Shown here piece after piece: positions 10,476-18,890 of a stretch of 64,000 nucleotides of DNA. This stretch comes from Jeongeupia sp. USM3 (GTDB taxonomy: Bacteria > Pseudomonadota > Gammaproteobacteria > Burkholderiales > Chitinibacteraceae), in assembly GCF_001808185.1 (NCBI RefSeq), contig NZ_CP017668.1, positions 124,001-188,000 on the forward strand, written 5' to 3'. Made by a program: the position numbers and the translations under genes. Each line of letters starts with the position of its first letter. The stretch's first letter is position 1. The notes beneath the pieces are model-generated. The model made no database searches. It was given only the letters and a program-made list of their open reading frames with translations, and had not been told where the DNA came from.

Positions 10476-11177
10476 ATGTCCGTCGTATTGCCCGCCGAGC
10501 GCCTGATGAAGGTGCTCGGCTATTCATTTCAGGCGCCGCAGCTGCTCAAGCAGGCGCTGACGCACCGCAGCTACTCATCGACGCACAACGAACGGCTCGA
10601 GTTCGTCGGTGACAGCATCCTCAATGCAGTCATCGCCCGCACGCTGTATCTGGCGTTTCCGCAACTGACCGAAGGCGAGCTCTCGCGGCTGCGTGCGAGC
10701 CTAGTGCGCCAGGAGGCGCTGGCCGACGTGGCCGGCGAGATGCAGCTGGGCGACTACCTCTCGCTCGGCGAAGGGGAGCTCAAGAGCGGCGGCCATCGCC
10801 GGCCGTCCATCCTCGCCGATGCACTCGAAGCGGTCTTCGGTGCGATCTGGTTCGACGGCGGCTTTGCCGAGGCCGAGCGGGTGATCACCGCGCTGTTTGC
10901 GTCGCGCATTGCCCGTATCGACCCGGCGCAAGCGCTCAAGGATCCGAAGACCGGCCTGCAGGAATGGCTGCAGGCACGCCGTCAGCCGCTGCCCGAATAC
11001 GTGCTGGCCCGGCAGGAAGGCGAATCGCCGAACCAGCTGTTCGAAGTCGTCTGCCTCGTTCGCGGCCTGCAGGTCGAAACCCGTGCCGAAGGGCCGAGCC
11101 GCCGCAATGCCGAACAACAGGCCGCATCCGCGGCGCTGGCGCTGCTCCGGGAACGTCACCCCGGCAAGCGCCTCTAA
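10476..11177 (+). CDS. rnc: ribonuclease III
   Basis: Double-strand-specific endoribonuclease that processes rRNA precursors and some mRNAs. The signature NERLEFVGDSILN contains the catalytic acidic residues, with a second metal-binding cluster in LADALEAVFGAI. A double-stranded RNA-binding domain occupies the last 70 or so residues (PKTGLQEWLQ to AEQQAASAALALL). 233 residues, normal length. The ATG at 10476 begins the homology. Followed by era, a conserved pairing. Confidence 0.97.
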   Translation: MSVVLPAERLMKVLGYSFQAPQLLKQALTHRSYSSTHNERLEFVGDSILNAVIARTLYLAFPQLTEGELSRLRASLVRQEALADVAGEMQLGDYLSLGEGELKSGGHRRPSILADALEAVFGAIWFDGGFAEAERVITALFASRIARIDPAQALKDPKTGLQEWLQARRQPLPEYVLARQEGESPNQLFEVVCLVRGLQVETRAEGPSRRNAEQQAASAALALLRERHPGKRL

Positions 11178-11212
11178 GCTGGCAGGGTGTACAGCCCTGC
11201 ACGGAGAACCCC

Positions 11213-12148
11213 ATGACTGAAGAACTGATGCTGCCGGAAGAATCGGCGGCCGAAGATTACCGTTGCGGCTTTGTCGCGATCATCGGCCGGCCGAATGTCG
11301 GCAAGTCGACGCTGATGAACCACTTGATCGGCATGAAGGTGAGCATCACCTCGCGCAAGGCCCAAACGACGCGCCACCGGATCACCGGCGTGCTGACCAG
11401 CGAAACCGCGCAGTTCGTCTTCGTCGATACCCCCGGTTTCCAGACCCGCTACCGCAATGCACTGAACCAGGCGATGAACCGCAGCGTGACGACGACGCTG
11501 GCCGATGTCGACGCCATCCTGTTCGTCGTCGAGGCGGGCCGCTTCACCCAGCAGGACGAGGACGTGTTGAAACTGCTGCCGAAGGATCACCAGGTACTGC
11601 TGGTCGTCAACAAGGTCGACGAGATCGAGGACAAGGCGGCGCTGCTGCCCTTCATCGAATCGGTAGCGCAAAAGCACCCGTTTGCCGCGATCGTGCCGAT
11701 TTCGGCGCAGAGGAAACTCAAGCTCGACGTGCTGCTGCAGGCGGTCGAGCCCTTGCTGCCGCATTCGGTGCCGATGTACGAGGAAGACCAGGTCACCGAC
11801 CGCAGCGAGCGCTTCCTTGCCGCCGAAATCATCCGCGAGAAGATTTTCCGGATGATGGGCGATGAACTGCCGTATGCGGTGACCGTCGAGATCGAAAAGT
11901 TCGACGAAGAAGAAATGAAGGACGGCCGCACGCTCAAGCGGATCTACGCGGCGGTACTCGTCGACCGCGACAGCCAGAAGGCGATGCTGATCGGCAAGAA
12001 CGGCGAGCGGCTCAAGCGCATCGGCACCGAGGCGCGTCAGGACATGGAAAAGCTCTTCGATGGCAAGGTGTATCTGGAGGTCTGGGTCAAGGTCAAGAGC
12101 GGCTGGGCCGACGATACCCGGCTGCTGCGCCAGTACGGCTTCGAATAA
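11213..12148 (+). CDS. era: GTPase Era
   Basis: GTP-binding protein needed for maturation of 16S rRNA and assembly of the 30S subunit. The G domain shows GRPNVGKST (G1), DTPGF (G3) and NKVD (G4). The C-terminal KH domain contains the RNA-binding loop IGKNGERLKRIGTEAR. 311 residues, slightly longer at the N-terminus than E. coli Era. ATG at 11213, 35 bp after rnc. A dispersed hairpin repeat lies immediately downstream, before recO. Confidence 0.96.
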   Translation: MTEELMLPEESAAEDYRCGFVAIIGRPNVGKSTLMNHLIGMKVSITSRKAQTTRHRITGVLTSETAQFVFVDTPGFQTRYRNALNQAMNRSVTTTLADVDAILFVVEAGRFTQQDEDVLKLLPKDHQVLLVVNKVDEIEDKAALLPFIESVAQKHPFAAIVPISAQRKLKLDVLLQAVEPLLPHSVPMYEEDQVTDRSERFLAAEIIREKIFRMMGDELPYAVTVEIEKFDEEEMKDGRTLKRIYAAVLVDRDSQKAMLIGKNGERLKRIGTEARQDMEKLFDGKVYLEVWVKVKSGWADDTRLLRQYGFE

Positions 12149-12205
12149 AACCAGCGCTCATCGGGCCGTTGCGCCTGCGCATCTTGGCCCGGTCCGGTCT
12201 CCGAC

Positions 12206-12262
12206 CCCCGCAAGGGGGCTGCCTTCGGGGCGTCCTCATGTACTGCGAGTACATTCCGGTTC
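12206..12262 (+). repeat. three-hairpin dispersed repeat, copy 1
   Basis: About 57 bp between era and recO, matched in inverted orientation by 25765-25822. It contains CCCC-GCAA-GGGG, a CC-TTCG-GG turn, the conserved run CGTCCTCATGTAC, and the arms ATGTAC (12238-12243) and GTACAT (12249-12254) with a five-base loop, then TTCCGG. Both hairpin arms and tetraloops are kept between copies while the third loop differs, which suggests selection on structure or recent spread. Family not recognised. Confidence 0.65.
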
Positions 12263-12321
12263 CCGCGCGCCGGGCGGGGCCAAACTGCTTTGGCTCACTG
12301 GCCCATTGAGGCTGGTTTGCG

Positions 12322-13098
12322 ATGACTGCTACTTCAATGGCTGAAAAACCTCCCCGCAAGCCGCGACGCAAGGCGGCCGGCGACGTCCCGCGCGTCGATG
12401 CCCAGCCGGCCTTCATCCTGCACCAGTACGCGTACCGCGAAACCAGCCGGCTGCTCGACGTTTTCAGCCGCGACCACGGCCGGACGATGATCGTCGCCCG
12501 CGGCGTGCAGCGCCCGGGTTCGCAGCTGCGCGGCAGCCTGCTGGCGTTCCAGCCCTTGCTGCTGGCATGGTTCGGCGCCGGCGAGGTCAAGACACTGCAT
12601 GCGGCCGAATGGCAGGGGGGGCTACCACAGCTCACCGGCCTGCCGCTGCTGTGCGGCTTCTACCTGAACGAACTACTGATGAAGCTGCTGCCGCGCGAGG
12701 ATGCATATCCGGCCTTGTTCGGGGCCTACTTCGACGCAATCCGGCAGCTCGGCCGCGCCGGCAGCGAACGCACGGCGGTCGAACCGGTGCTGCGCGGTTT
12801 CGAACTGACGCTGCTGCGCGCGCTCGGCTATGCGCCGACGCTCGACCGGCTGGCCGACGGCACGCCGCTGCAGCCGGGGCGGCGTTACGGTTTCGATCCC
12901 GGGCTCGGCATCGTGCCGGCCGGTGGAGATCAGGCGCGCTACGACGCCGAGGCGCTGCTGGCGATTGCGGCCGGGCGTTTCGACGACGAGCGCATGCTCG
13001 CACAGGCCAAGCCGCTGATGCGGCTGGCGTTCGCGCCCTTGCTCGCCGATACGCCGCTGCATACGCGGCAGCTGCTGATCGATCTGCAGACGCTATAG
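12322..13098 (+). CDS. recO: DNA repair protein RecO
   Basis: Recombination mediator that works with RecF and RecR to load RecA on gapped DNA. An N-terminal OB-fold segment is recognisable (AFILHQYAYRETSRLLDVFSRDHGR), followed by the helical RecO core (GLPLLCGFYLNELLMKLLPRED). It lacks the four-cysteine zinc motif, as do many proteobacterial RecO proteins. 258 residues from the ATG at 12322; an ATG 15 bases later could also serve. The basic N-terminal extension (PPRKPRRK) is poorly conserved in the family. Followed by pdxJ. Confidence 0.93.
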   Translation: MTATSMAEKPPRKPRRKAAGDVPRVDAQPAFILHQYAYRETSRLLDVFSRDHGRTMIVARGVQRPGSQLRGSLLAFQPLLLAWFGAGEVKTLHAAEWQGGLPQLTGLPLLCGFYLNELLMKLLPREDAYPALFGAYFDAIRQLGRAGSERTAVEPVLRGFELTLLRALGYAPTLDRLADGTPLQPGRRYGFDPGLGIVPAGGDQARYDAEALLAIAAGRFDDERMLAQAKPLMRLAFAPLLADTPLHTRQLLIDLQTL

Positions 13099-13167
13099 CG
13101 CTGGCGGCGTCGTAGCCGCTACACTTTGCGTCTTTTGCCGGTCCGGCCGGCGTGAACGGGAACGAAG

Positions 13168-13908
13168 ATGGCAGTCGATATCCAGCTGGGCGTGAACATC
13201 GATCACGTCGCGACGCTGCGCAACGCGCGTGGCACGGTCTACCCGAGCCCGGTGCTTGCGGCGCAACTGTGCGAGCAGGCCGGTGCCGACCTGATCACGC
13301 TGCACATGCGCGAAGACCGGCGCCATATCCGCGACGACGACGTCAGGCTGATCCGCAGCGTGATCCAGACCAAGATGAATCTGGAAATGGCGCTGACGCA
13401 GGAAATGCTCGAGCACGCGCTGGCGATTGCGCCGCAGGACATCTGTCTTGTTCCCGAGCGGCGCGAGGAGGTCACCACCGAGGGCGGGCTCGACGTCAGG
13501 CGCTTTGCCACGCAGACCGGCGACTATACCCGTACGCTCACCGATGCCGGCATGCGGGTGTCGATCTTCATCGACCCCGACCTCGAGCAGATCAAGCTTG
13601 CGTACGACCTGGGCGCGCCGGTGATCGAGATTCACACCGGCCGTTACGCCGATGCCCACTCGCCGGCGGAACGCGACGCCGAACTGGCACGCGTGCGCGA
13701 GGCGGCCGAGTACGCCGACTCGCTGGGGCTGATCGTCAACGCAGGCCATGGCCTGCATTACCACAACGTCCAGGCCGTCGCGGCCATCCCGCAGATCCGC
13801 GAGCTCAATATCGGCCACGCGATCATCGGCCACGCGGTCTTCGTCGGCCTGAAGGAGGCCGTGCGCGAAATGAAGGCGCTGATGGTGGCCGCCCGCCGGA
13901 TACGCTGA
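13168..13908 (+). CDS. pdxJ: pyridoxine 5'-phosphate synthase
   Basis: Condenses 1-deoxyxylulose 5-phosphate with 3-amino-2-oxopropyl phosphate to form pyridoxine 5'-phosphate, the last step of the DXP-dependent vitamin B6 pathway. The N-terminus LGVNIDHVATLRNARG is diagnostic, and HMREDRRHI, LVPERREEVTTEGG and NAGHGLHYHNV are active-site motifs. 246 residues, a complete TIM barrel. In many relatives acpS follows pdxJ, but no acpS is present here. Confidence 0.96.
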   Translation: MAVDIQLGVNIDHVATLRNARGTVYPSPVLAAQLCEQAGADLITLHMREDRRHIRDDDVRLIRSVIQTKMNLEMALTQEMLEHALAIAPQDICLVPERREEVTTEGGLDVRRFATQTGDYTRTLTDAGMRVSIFIDPDLEQIKLAYDLGAPVIEIHTGRYADAHSPAERDAELARVREAAEYADSLGLIVNAGHGLHYHNVQAVAAIPQIRELNIGHAIIGHAVFVGLKEAVREMKALMVAARRIR

Positions 13909-13990
13909 GCGTCGCAGCCAAAACCGACAATGTAAGGGAAAGCACCCTTGCTGCGCCCCACCGGTCTGTCGCAGCATGACTGGACAGTGC

Positions 13991-14015
13991 TTGCACCGTT
14001 GTCGGATCGGTGCAA
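13991..14015. repeat. inverted repeat upstream of the SpoIIAA-like gene
   Basis: Perfect 8-bp arms TTGCACCG (13991-13998) and CGGTGCAA (14008-14015) around a nine-base loop, in the 193-bp gap between pdxJ and the next gene. There is no T-run, so it is not an obvious terminator; it could be an operator. A -10-like TATGCT lies at 14067-14072, about 30 bases before the start codon. Confidence 0.35.
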
Positions 14016-14101
14016 CCACGGACGGATTCATGCTCCGGCGGCAACGGCTGGCCGGGGCGAATGCGCTATGCTGTAAGACAACGCCGGATCGAGGAGCGGA
14101 C

Positions 14102-14470
14102 ATGATCACCATCTCGCACGAAGCCCACTACATCTATGTTGCGGTGCTGAACGAATTCACCGTTCAGGATTTCAAGGAGTTCGAGGACAGCGTGCTCTAC
14201 GAGCTGCGCTTTCACGGTTCGGCCAATCTGCTGTTCGACCTCTCGGGCATGATGGGCTACACCATCGACATGGCGGTCGAGGAAGTCAGGTTTGCGCGCA
14301 AGCACAGGCGCGATTTCGGCCGCGTCGCCATCGTTTCCGACGACCAGTGGGTCACCTGGTCGGCCTGGATCAACAATCTGCTTTCCGACGCCGAGATCGA
14401 GGTGTTCGACGACGTCGACGAGGCCAAAACCTGGCTGGAAGTGTCGTCGTTCGATACCGAGACCAAGTAA
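14102..14470 (+). CDS. SpoIIAA/STAS-like domain protein
   Basis: 122-residue single-domain protein with the alternating pattern of the SpoIIAA-like (DUF3478/STAS-related) family: an early strand YIYVAVLNEFTVQDFKEFED, a central strand ANLLFDLSGMMGYTIDMAVEEVRFARKH, and a C-terminal DDVDEAKTWLEV helix. Such proteins have no settled biochemical role and lack an obvious phosphorylatable serine context here. Its own upstream gap of 193 bp suggests an independent promoter. It lies 18 bp before a large uncharacterised gene, and the two are probably co-transcribed. Confidence 0.7.
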   Translation: MITISHEAHYIYVAVLNEFTVQDFKEFEDSVLYELRFHGSANLLFDLSGMMGYTIDMAVEEVRFARKHRRDFGRVAIVSDDQWVTWSAWINNLLSDAEIEVFDDVDEAKTWLEVSSFDTETK

Positions 14471-14488
14471 GGCCGCCGGTCGCTGCCC

Positions 14489-16195
14489 ATGCGTGAATTA
14501 CTGAACAGGCTTTTCAAGCGCGACGTCTCGCCGTTTGCCGGCGCCAAACAGGCCGCCGCGTGGTGTCGTCAGCTCGAACTCGAGGCGGCAGTGGCGCAGC
14601 GCGGCCAGGTATCGGCCGCGGTCAGGGCCTATCTGGACGGCAAACCCTCGCCGACGCCGGACGCGCTCGAAGCCGCCTTGCTGATCGACGCGGCGGGGCG
14701 GGCCAGTTTCGAGGCGCTGTGCGACCAGTATGTCGCCAACCCGCGCATGTCGAAGGAACTCGAGCGCCAGCTGTGGAAGGAGATCGTAGAGCATGCGCAG
14801 CTCATGGTCGATCTCTACCAGTGCTTCGTCAAATGCGAGCCCGAAGCGCAGGACAAGGCCAGGTTCGAGGCGCTGATGCCGTCGGTGCTGGCGCGCAGCC
14901 TGCACTATCTAGGCCGGCAGGCCAAATGGCACCACTTCCGTTTCGAGAAGCTGCCGTCGCGGTTGTGGAAGCTCGCGCACCAGCTCTACCGGCTCTCCGA
15001 GATCGACGGCTTCGACAGCAACCCCTTCGTGCTGTATCCGCAGCATTCCGACGAAGTCAGTTCCTGTGCCGACGAATACCTGCAGCTGCTGATGCTGGCG
15101 ACGCTGTCGCAGAGCAATCTGACGGTCCGCCAGCTCGACTGGGCCGACCAGTGGCTCGACCGCTGGAGCAAGCTGCTTCAACTGTCGCGCCGGTTTCAGC
15201 CGGACCGGCACCACCTGTGCGTCAACCTGCAGGAGGATGCCGGCCCGCAACGCGTGCAGGAGGATCAGGCCGAGGAACCGTTCCGCTACTGGGGGCTGTT
15301 CGACCTGCTTCACGACGTGCAGGAAATGCAGCGCCGGATCGAGCAGGGCGCGACGCCGGTGTCGCTGGGCTTTGGCCAGGATTGCCGCCAGCCGGCCTGC
15401 ACCGAGCTGCTCAGGCACATCGAGTCCGCCTGGGTGATGCTGATGCGCAATACCCAGATCAGCCGCGGTGCCCGGAAAAGCGTCAGCAAGTCGGCCGATG
15501 TGGTCCAGGGCCTGAGCCGGCTCTGGGCAATGGTCCGGGCCGACAACGACAGGTTCAGCCGGCAGCCGGCCGAGACCAGGACCGATGTCGACTACGACGA
15601 GATCATGGACATGCGCCTGTACGGTTTCGTGTCCGAGCGTACGCGCGCGAAGCAGGCGAGCGGCCCGACGACGGTACAGCCCAAGCAGCAGGTCGCCTCG
15701 GCAAGCTGGGCGATCGAGAACGAATCCGAGGGCGGCTTTGGTGCCGTGCTGCATTCAGCCGAGAATGAATGGATCCGGCCCGGTGCGCTGGTCGGGATGC
15801 GTCTCGGTGCGGAAGAGAACTGGCGGGTCTGCGTGGTGCGGCGGCTCAACCGGCTGCGCGACGAGCAGTTGTCGGCCGGCATCCAGGTCCTTTCGGCAAC
15901 GCCGGTCGCGGTCAGCGTCAAGTCCGACGACGATGGCAACAGCCAGATCAACCTCACTGACCTGTCGCTCTTCAATACCGAGTTTCCGATGCTGCGCGTG
16001 GGGCTCTACATACCTCACCTGCACGCCGGCAACAGCGTCAACACGCTGATGATGCATGCATCCGAATACGCGGGCGCGCGGCTGTGCAAGGTGCAGGCGA
16101 GGGACCGGGCATTCACGATCAAGCTTGGCAGCGTGATCGAGAAAGGGCCGGACTGGGTCTGGGCCAATGTGCAGGTGATCAAGCAGGCCGACTGA
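14489..16195 (+). CDS. uncharacterised 568-residue protein with PilZ-like C-terminus
   Basis: Soluble protein without signal peptide or membrane segment. Residues 1-380 are rich in helix-forming sequence with many Trp, Leu and Arg residues (for example LDWADQWLDRWSKLLQLSRR). The C-terminal third is beta-rich and contains NESEGG at residues 411-416, matching the second PilZ motif [D/N]xSxxG. No convincing RxxxR precedes it, so cyclic-di-GMP binding is uncertain. Proteins of this layout occur as hypothetical genes in betaproteobacteria. It follows a SpoIIAA-like gene after 18 bp and ends at a strong terminator. No specific function is claimed. Confidence 0.6.
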   Translation: MRELLNRLFKRDVSPFAGAKQAAAWCRQLELEAAVAQRGQVSAAVRAYLDGKPSPTPDALEAALLIDAAGRASFEALCDQYVANPRMSKELERQLWKEIVEHAQLMVDLYQCFVKCEPEAQDKARFEALMPSVLARSLHYLGRQAKWHHFRFEKLPSRLWKLAHQLYRLSEIDGFDSNPFVLYPQHSDEVSSCADEYLQLLMLATLSQSNLTVRQLDWADQWLDRWSKLLQLSRRFQPDRHHLCVNLQEDAGPQRVQEDQAEEPFRYWGLFDLLHDVQEMQRRIEQGATPVSLGFGQDCRQPACTELLRHIESAWVMLMRNTQISRGARKSVSKSADVVQGLSRLWAMVRADNDRFSRQPAETRTDVDYDEIMDMRLYGFVSERTRAKQASGPTTVQPKQQVASASWAIENESEGGFGAVLHSAENEWIRPGALVGMRLGAEENWRVCVVRRLNRLRDEQLSAGIQVLSATPVAVSVKSDDDGNSQINLTDLSLFNTEFPMLRVGLYIPHLHAGNSVNTLMMHASEYAGARLCKVQARDRAFTIKLGSVIEKGPDWVWANVQVIKQAD

Positions 16196-16212
16196 GCGCC
16201 GGCCGCAACCGC

Positions 16213-16242
16213 TAAAAAAACGGCGCCAGCGGCGCCGTTTTT
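16213..16242. terminator. bidirectional terminator
   Basis: Stem AAAACGGCGCC / GGCGCCGTTTT at 16217-16227 and 16231-16241 with loop AGC, flanked by an A-run on the left and a T-run on the right. It serves both the forward 568-residue gene and the convergent esterase gene ending at 16258. Confidence 0.85.
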
Positions 16243-16257
16243 GCATCAACCGGGTGT

Positions 16258-16926
16258 TCAGCCCAGCCGCTGGGCGATGAAACGGCCGATCGCCTGGATT
16301 TCCGGCAGGCAGACCGAATGCTGGATCGGCCAGGTTTGCCAGCTCGCGGCGTTGCCGAGGTCGGTGACGGTCCGGACCGCCGCTTCGCCGAGTGCGACCG
16401 GGACCACCGGATCGTGGCTGCCGTGGGCGGCGAAGACCGGCGTCTGGCGGTTGGCCGCGGTGGTCGTCGCGTCGATCAGCTGCGGTGCCGGCAGATAGGT
16501 CGACAGCGCGACGATGCCGGCCAGCGGTTCGGGATGCGTCAGGCCGGCCGTGTAAGCGATCGCGCCGCCTTGCGAGAAGCCGGCCAGGACGATGCGCTCG
16601 TTCGGGATGCCGCGGGCGTTCTCGCTGGCGATCAGCGCACGCACGTGTTCGACCGAAGCCCGCACGCCGTCGATATCGGCATGGCGATCGATGCTGTCGA
16701 AATAAACGATGTCGTACCACGCGCGCATCACGTAACCGTTGTTGCAGCTGATCGGCATGTACGGCGCGTGCGGAAACAGGAATCGCACCGCCAGCCCGTC
16801 CAGGCCGAGTTCCGGCACCACCGGGACAAAGTCGTTGCCGTCGGCGCCGAGGCCGTGCAGCCAGATCACGCTGGCCTGCGGGTTCGGCGCGGTTTCGATT
16901 TCAACGCAGGGGAGCAGTTCGCTCAT
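16258..16926 (-). CDS. alpha/beta hydrolase, carboxylesterase/phospholipase family
   Basis: 222-residue serine esterase of the acyl-protein thioesterase/carboxylesterase group. Triad residues are S118 in GFSQGG, D172 in AAHGSHDPVVP and H203 near the C-terminus. The oxyanion segment WLHGLGADGNDF occurs at residues 22-33. The ATG at 16926 overlaps the mogA stop codon, indicating coupling. Substrate unknown; family members hydrolyse short-chain esters or lysophospholipids. Confidence 0.85.
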   Translation of the reverse strand: MSELLPCVEIETAPNPQASVIWLHGLGADGNDFVPVVPELGLDGLAVRFLFPHAPYMPISCNNGYVMRAWYDIVYFDSIDRHADIDGVRASVEHVRALIASENARGIPNERIVLAGFSQGGAIAYTAGLTHPEPLAGIVALSTYLPAPQLIDATTTAANRQTPVFAAHGSHDPVVPVALGEAAVRTVTDLGNAASWQTWPIQHSVCLPEIQAIGRFIAQRLG

Positions 16927-17510
16927 TGCTTGTCCTTGATGGCCGACTTGGGCCGGAATGCGGCGACGACGGCGGGGTTGGTTTCGATATACGGGCCGTC
17001 GAGTAGCTGGATGCAATACGGCACCGACGCGAACACGCCATGCACGATGACCTTGCCCTCGGCATCGCGGACGCCTTCGAGCGTTTCCTTGATCGACTTC
17101 GGCTGGCCCGGCAGGTTGAGGATCAGTGTGCGCTGGCGGACCACGCCGACCTGGCGGCTCAGGATGGCCGTCGGCACGTAATGCAGGCTGACCTGGCGCA
17201 TCTGCTCGCCGAAGCCGGGCATCACCCGGTCGGCGACCGCGAGCGTGGCATCGGGTGTCACGTCGCGCAGCGCCGGGCCAGTGCCGCCGGTCGTCAGCAC
17301 CAGCTGGCAGCCCTCGAGATCGACCAGTTCGCGCAAGGTTGCCTCGATCTGCGGCTGTTCGTCCGGGATCAGGCGGGTGACGAGTTCGAACGGCGTGGCC
17401 AGCGCGCTGGCCAGCCAGTCACTCAGCGCCGGGATGCCCTTGTCGTCGTAGACGCCGGTCGATGCGCGGTCCGAAACCGAGACCAGCCCGATTTTCAGCG
17501 CCGTGCTCAT
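16923..17510 (-). CDS. mogA: molybdopterin adenylyltransferase
   Basis: Adenylates molybdopterin before molybdate insertion in molybdenum cofactor synthesis. It contains the MogA/MoaB signature LVLTTGGTGPALRDVTPDATL and the region LNLPGQPKSIKETLEGV. 195 residues, the MogA length, rather than the shorter MoaB. The start at 17510 overlaps the upstream HAD gene by four bases. No other molybdenum cofactor genes lie in the window. Confidence 0.92.
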   Translation of the reverse strand: MSTALKIGLVSVSDRASTGVYDDKGIPALSDWLASALATPFELVTRLIPDEQPQIEATLRELVDLEGCQLVLTTGGTGPALRDVTPDATLAVADRVMPGFGEQMRQVSLHYVPTAILSRQVGVVRQRTLILNLPGQPKSIKETLEGVRDAEGKVIVHGVFASVPYCIQLLDGPYIETNPAVVAAFRPKSAIKDKQ

Positions 17511-18166
17511 CGGTTCAACGCCACGGCAACGCGGCCATCGGCCCCGACGGTAAAGCGCAGATCGTGCCAGTCGCGGATCAGCAGGTCTGCTTCGGCGAGT
17601 TCTTCGGCTGCGTGCGAGGTCGTCAGCGCGATCACCGTCATGCCGGCGGCCTTGGCCGAACGCACGCCGTTGGGGGCGTCCTCGAAGGCCAGCGATCTGG
17701 CCGGATCGACGCCGAAGTGCCGCGCGCCGGCGAGATAAGGGTCGGGCGAGGGTTTGCCGTTGGCGACGTCCTCGGCGCAGACCATGAAGGCCGGCGGCGT
17801 GACGCCGCAATATTCGAGCTTGGATTGCGCCAGCGGCCGCGGCGCCGAGGTGACCACGGCTGTGCAGGCACCTTGCAGTTCGGCGATGCGCTCGAGCACG
17901 CCGTTGATCGCGACCGTGCCTTCCATATCGCTCAATTCGCGCCCGAGCAGCTTCTCGAATTCGGTCTGCAGGTCGGCATGCGGCGCAAAGCGGCTGATCA
18001 CGTCGATGCCGCGCACGCCGTGCATATTGGCGATCAGGTGCTCGGCGTCGATGCCATGTTCGCCGGCCCAGTTGCGCCAGATCCGTTCGACGCAAGGGGT
18101 CGAGTCGATCAGCGTGCCGTCCATGTCGAAGAAGAGGGCGTCGAAGTGTTGGGTGAGCGGCATCAT
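17507..18166 (-). CDS. HAD-superfamily phosphatase (subfamily IA)
   Basis: Haloacid dehalogenase-like hydrolase with nucleophile motif FFDMDGTLIDS (D14, D16), a cap domain, then VVTSAPRP, NGKPSPDPYL and FEDAPNGVRSAKAAGM, which are motifs II, III and IV. These features resemble sugar-phosphate phosphatases and phosphoglycolate/beta-phosphoglucomutase relatives, but the substrate cannot be read from sequence. Two adjacent ATGs occur at 18166 and 18163; GAGGAG spacing favours the second. It overlaps both neighbours in the operon. Confidence 0.85.
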   Translation of the reverse strand: MMPLTQHFDALFFDMDGTLIDSTPCVERIWRNWAGEHGIDAEHLIANMHGVRGIDVISRFAPHADLQTEFEKLLGRELSDMEGTVAINGVLERIAELQGACTAVVTSAPRPLAQSKLEYCGVTPPAFMVCAEDVANGKPSPDPYLAGARHFGVDPARSLAFEDAPNGVRSAKAAGMTVIALTTSHAAEELAEADLLIRDWHDLRFTVGADGRVAVALNR

Positions 18167-18708
18167 TTCTCCTCGCGCGGGTCGATCAGCGGCGGTTCGG
18201 GGTAGCGCGTCTTCAGCAGCTGGAACAGCTCGCGGAAGGCCTTCGGCGGCTTCTGCTGCTCGCGCTCCTTTTGCGCGTTGCGGATCAGCTGCCGCAGTTG
18301 CTGGATGTCGATATCCGGATGATCGCCGATCAGCGCCTCGACGGCCTTGGGGTCCGTCAGCAGCCTGTCGCGCTGGCGCTCGAGCTGGTGCAGCCAGCCG
18401 TTGTGGCGGTCCGAGTTGCCGGCGAGCGAGTCGAGCAGGGCCTGGATTGGCGCCGGGTCGACCTGGCGCATCAGCTTGCCGATGTACTGCTTGTGGCGGG
18501 CGACCGCGCCGTGCGCGGTCAGCCGCTTGGCCTCGATCAGGGCGTTGAAGAGCGTCTCGGGCAGGTCCAGACCGATCAGGTACTTGCGGTCGAGCGGGAT
18601 CAGCGCTTCGCCGAGATCCTGCAGCGCGTTCATGTCGCGCTTCATCTGGCTCTTGCTGACGATTTCGACGTCGTCGTCGTGTGGGGCGGGGTCTGTGTGT
18701 CGAGCCAT
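18163..18708 (-). CDS. yjgA: ribosome-associated protein YjgA/DarP (DUF615)
   Basis: DUF615 protein associated with late 50S ribosomal subunit assembly in E. coli (also named DarP). The conserved stretch VSKSQMKRDMNALQDLGE is followed by IPLDRKYLIGLDLPETL and a helical C-terminal half with ALIGDHPDIDIQQLRQLI. 181 residues from ATG 18708. First gene of the reverse-strand operon yjgA-HAD-mogA-esterase and divergent from pmbA, with which it is often paired. Confidence 0.92.
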   Translation of the reverse strand: MARHTDPAPHDDDVEIVSKSQMKRDMNALQDLGEALIPLDRKYLIGLDLPETLFNALIEAKRLTAHGAVARHKQYIGKLMRQVDPAPIQALLDSLAGNSDRHNGWLHQLERQRDRLLTDPKAVEALIGDHPDIDIQQLRQLIRNAQKEREQQKPPKAFRELFQLLKTRYPEPPLIDPREEK

Positions 18709-18890
18709 GGCGGGGAGCGCTGAGCAAAAGCATAATGATACCAAACCCGCCGGGCTTCTCCGGCGTACACTTGTGCCGCCCGGCCGGGCGCAGCAATGCT
18801 GATGCCGGCCACCGTACCCGATGCCGCATTCGTCCTGCCAGCACCGCTGCGTGCGAACCGCGCCTGTTGACCTTTTACCAGGGATGCCCG

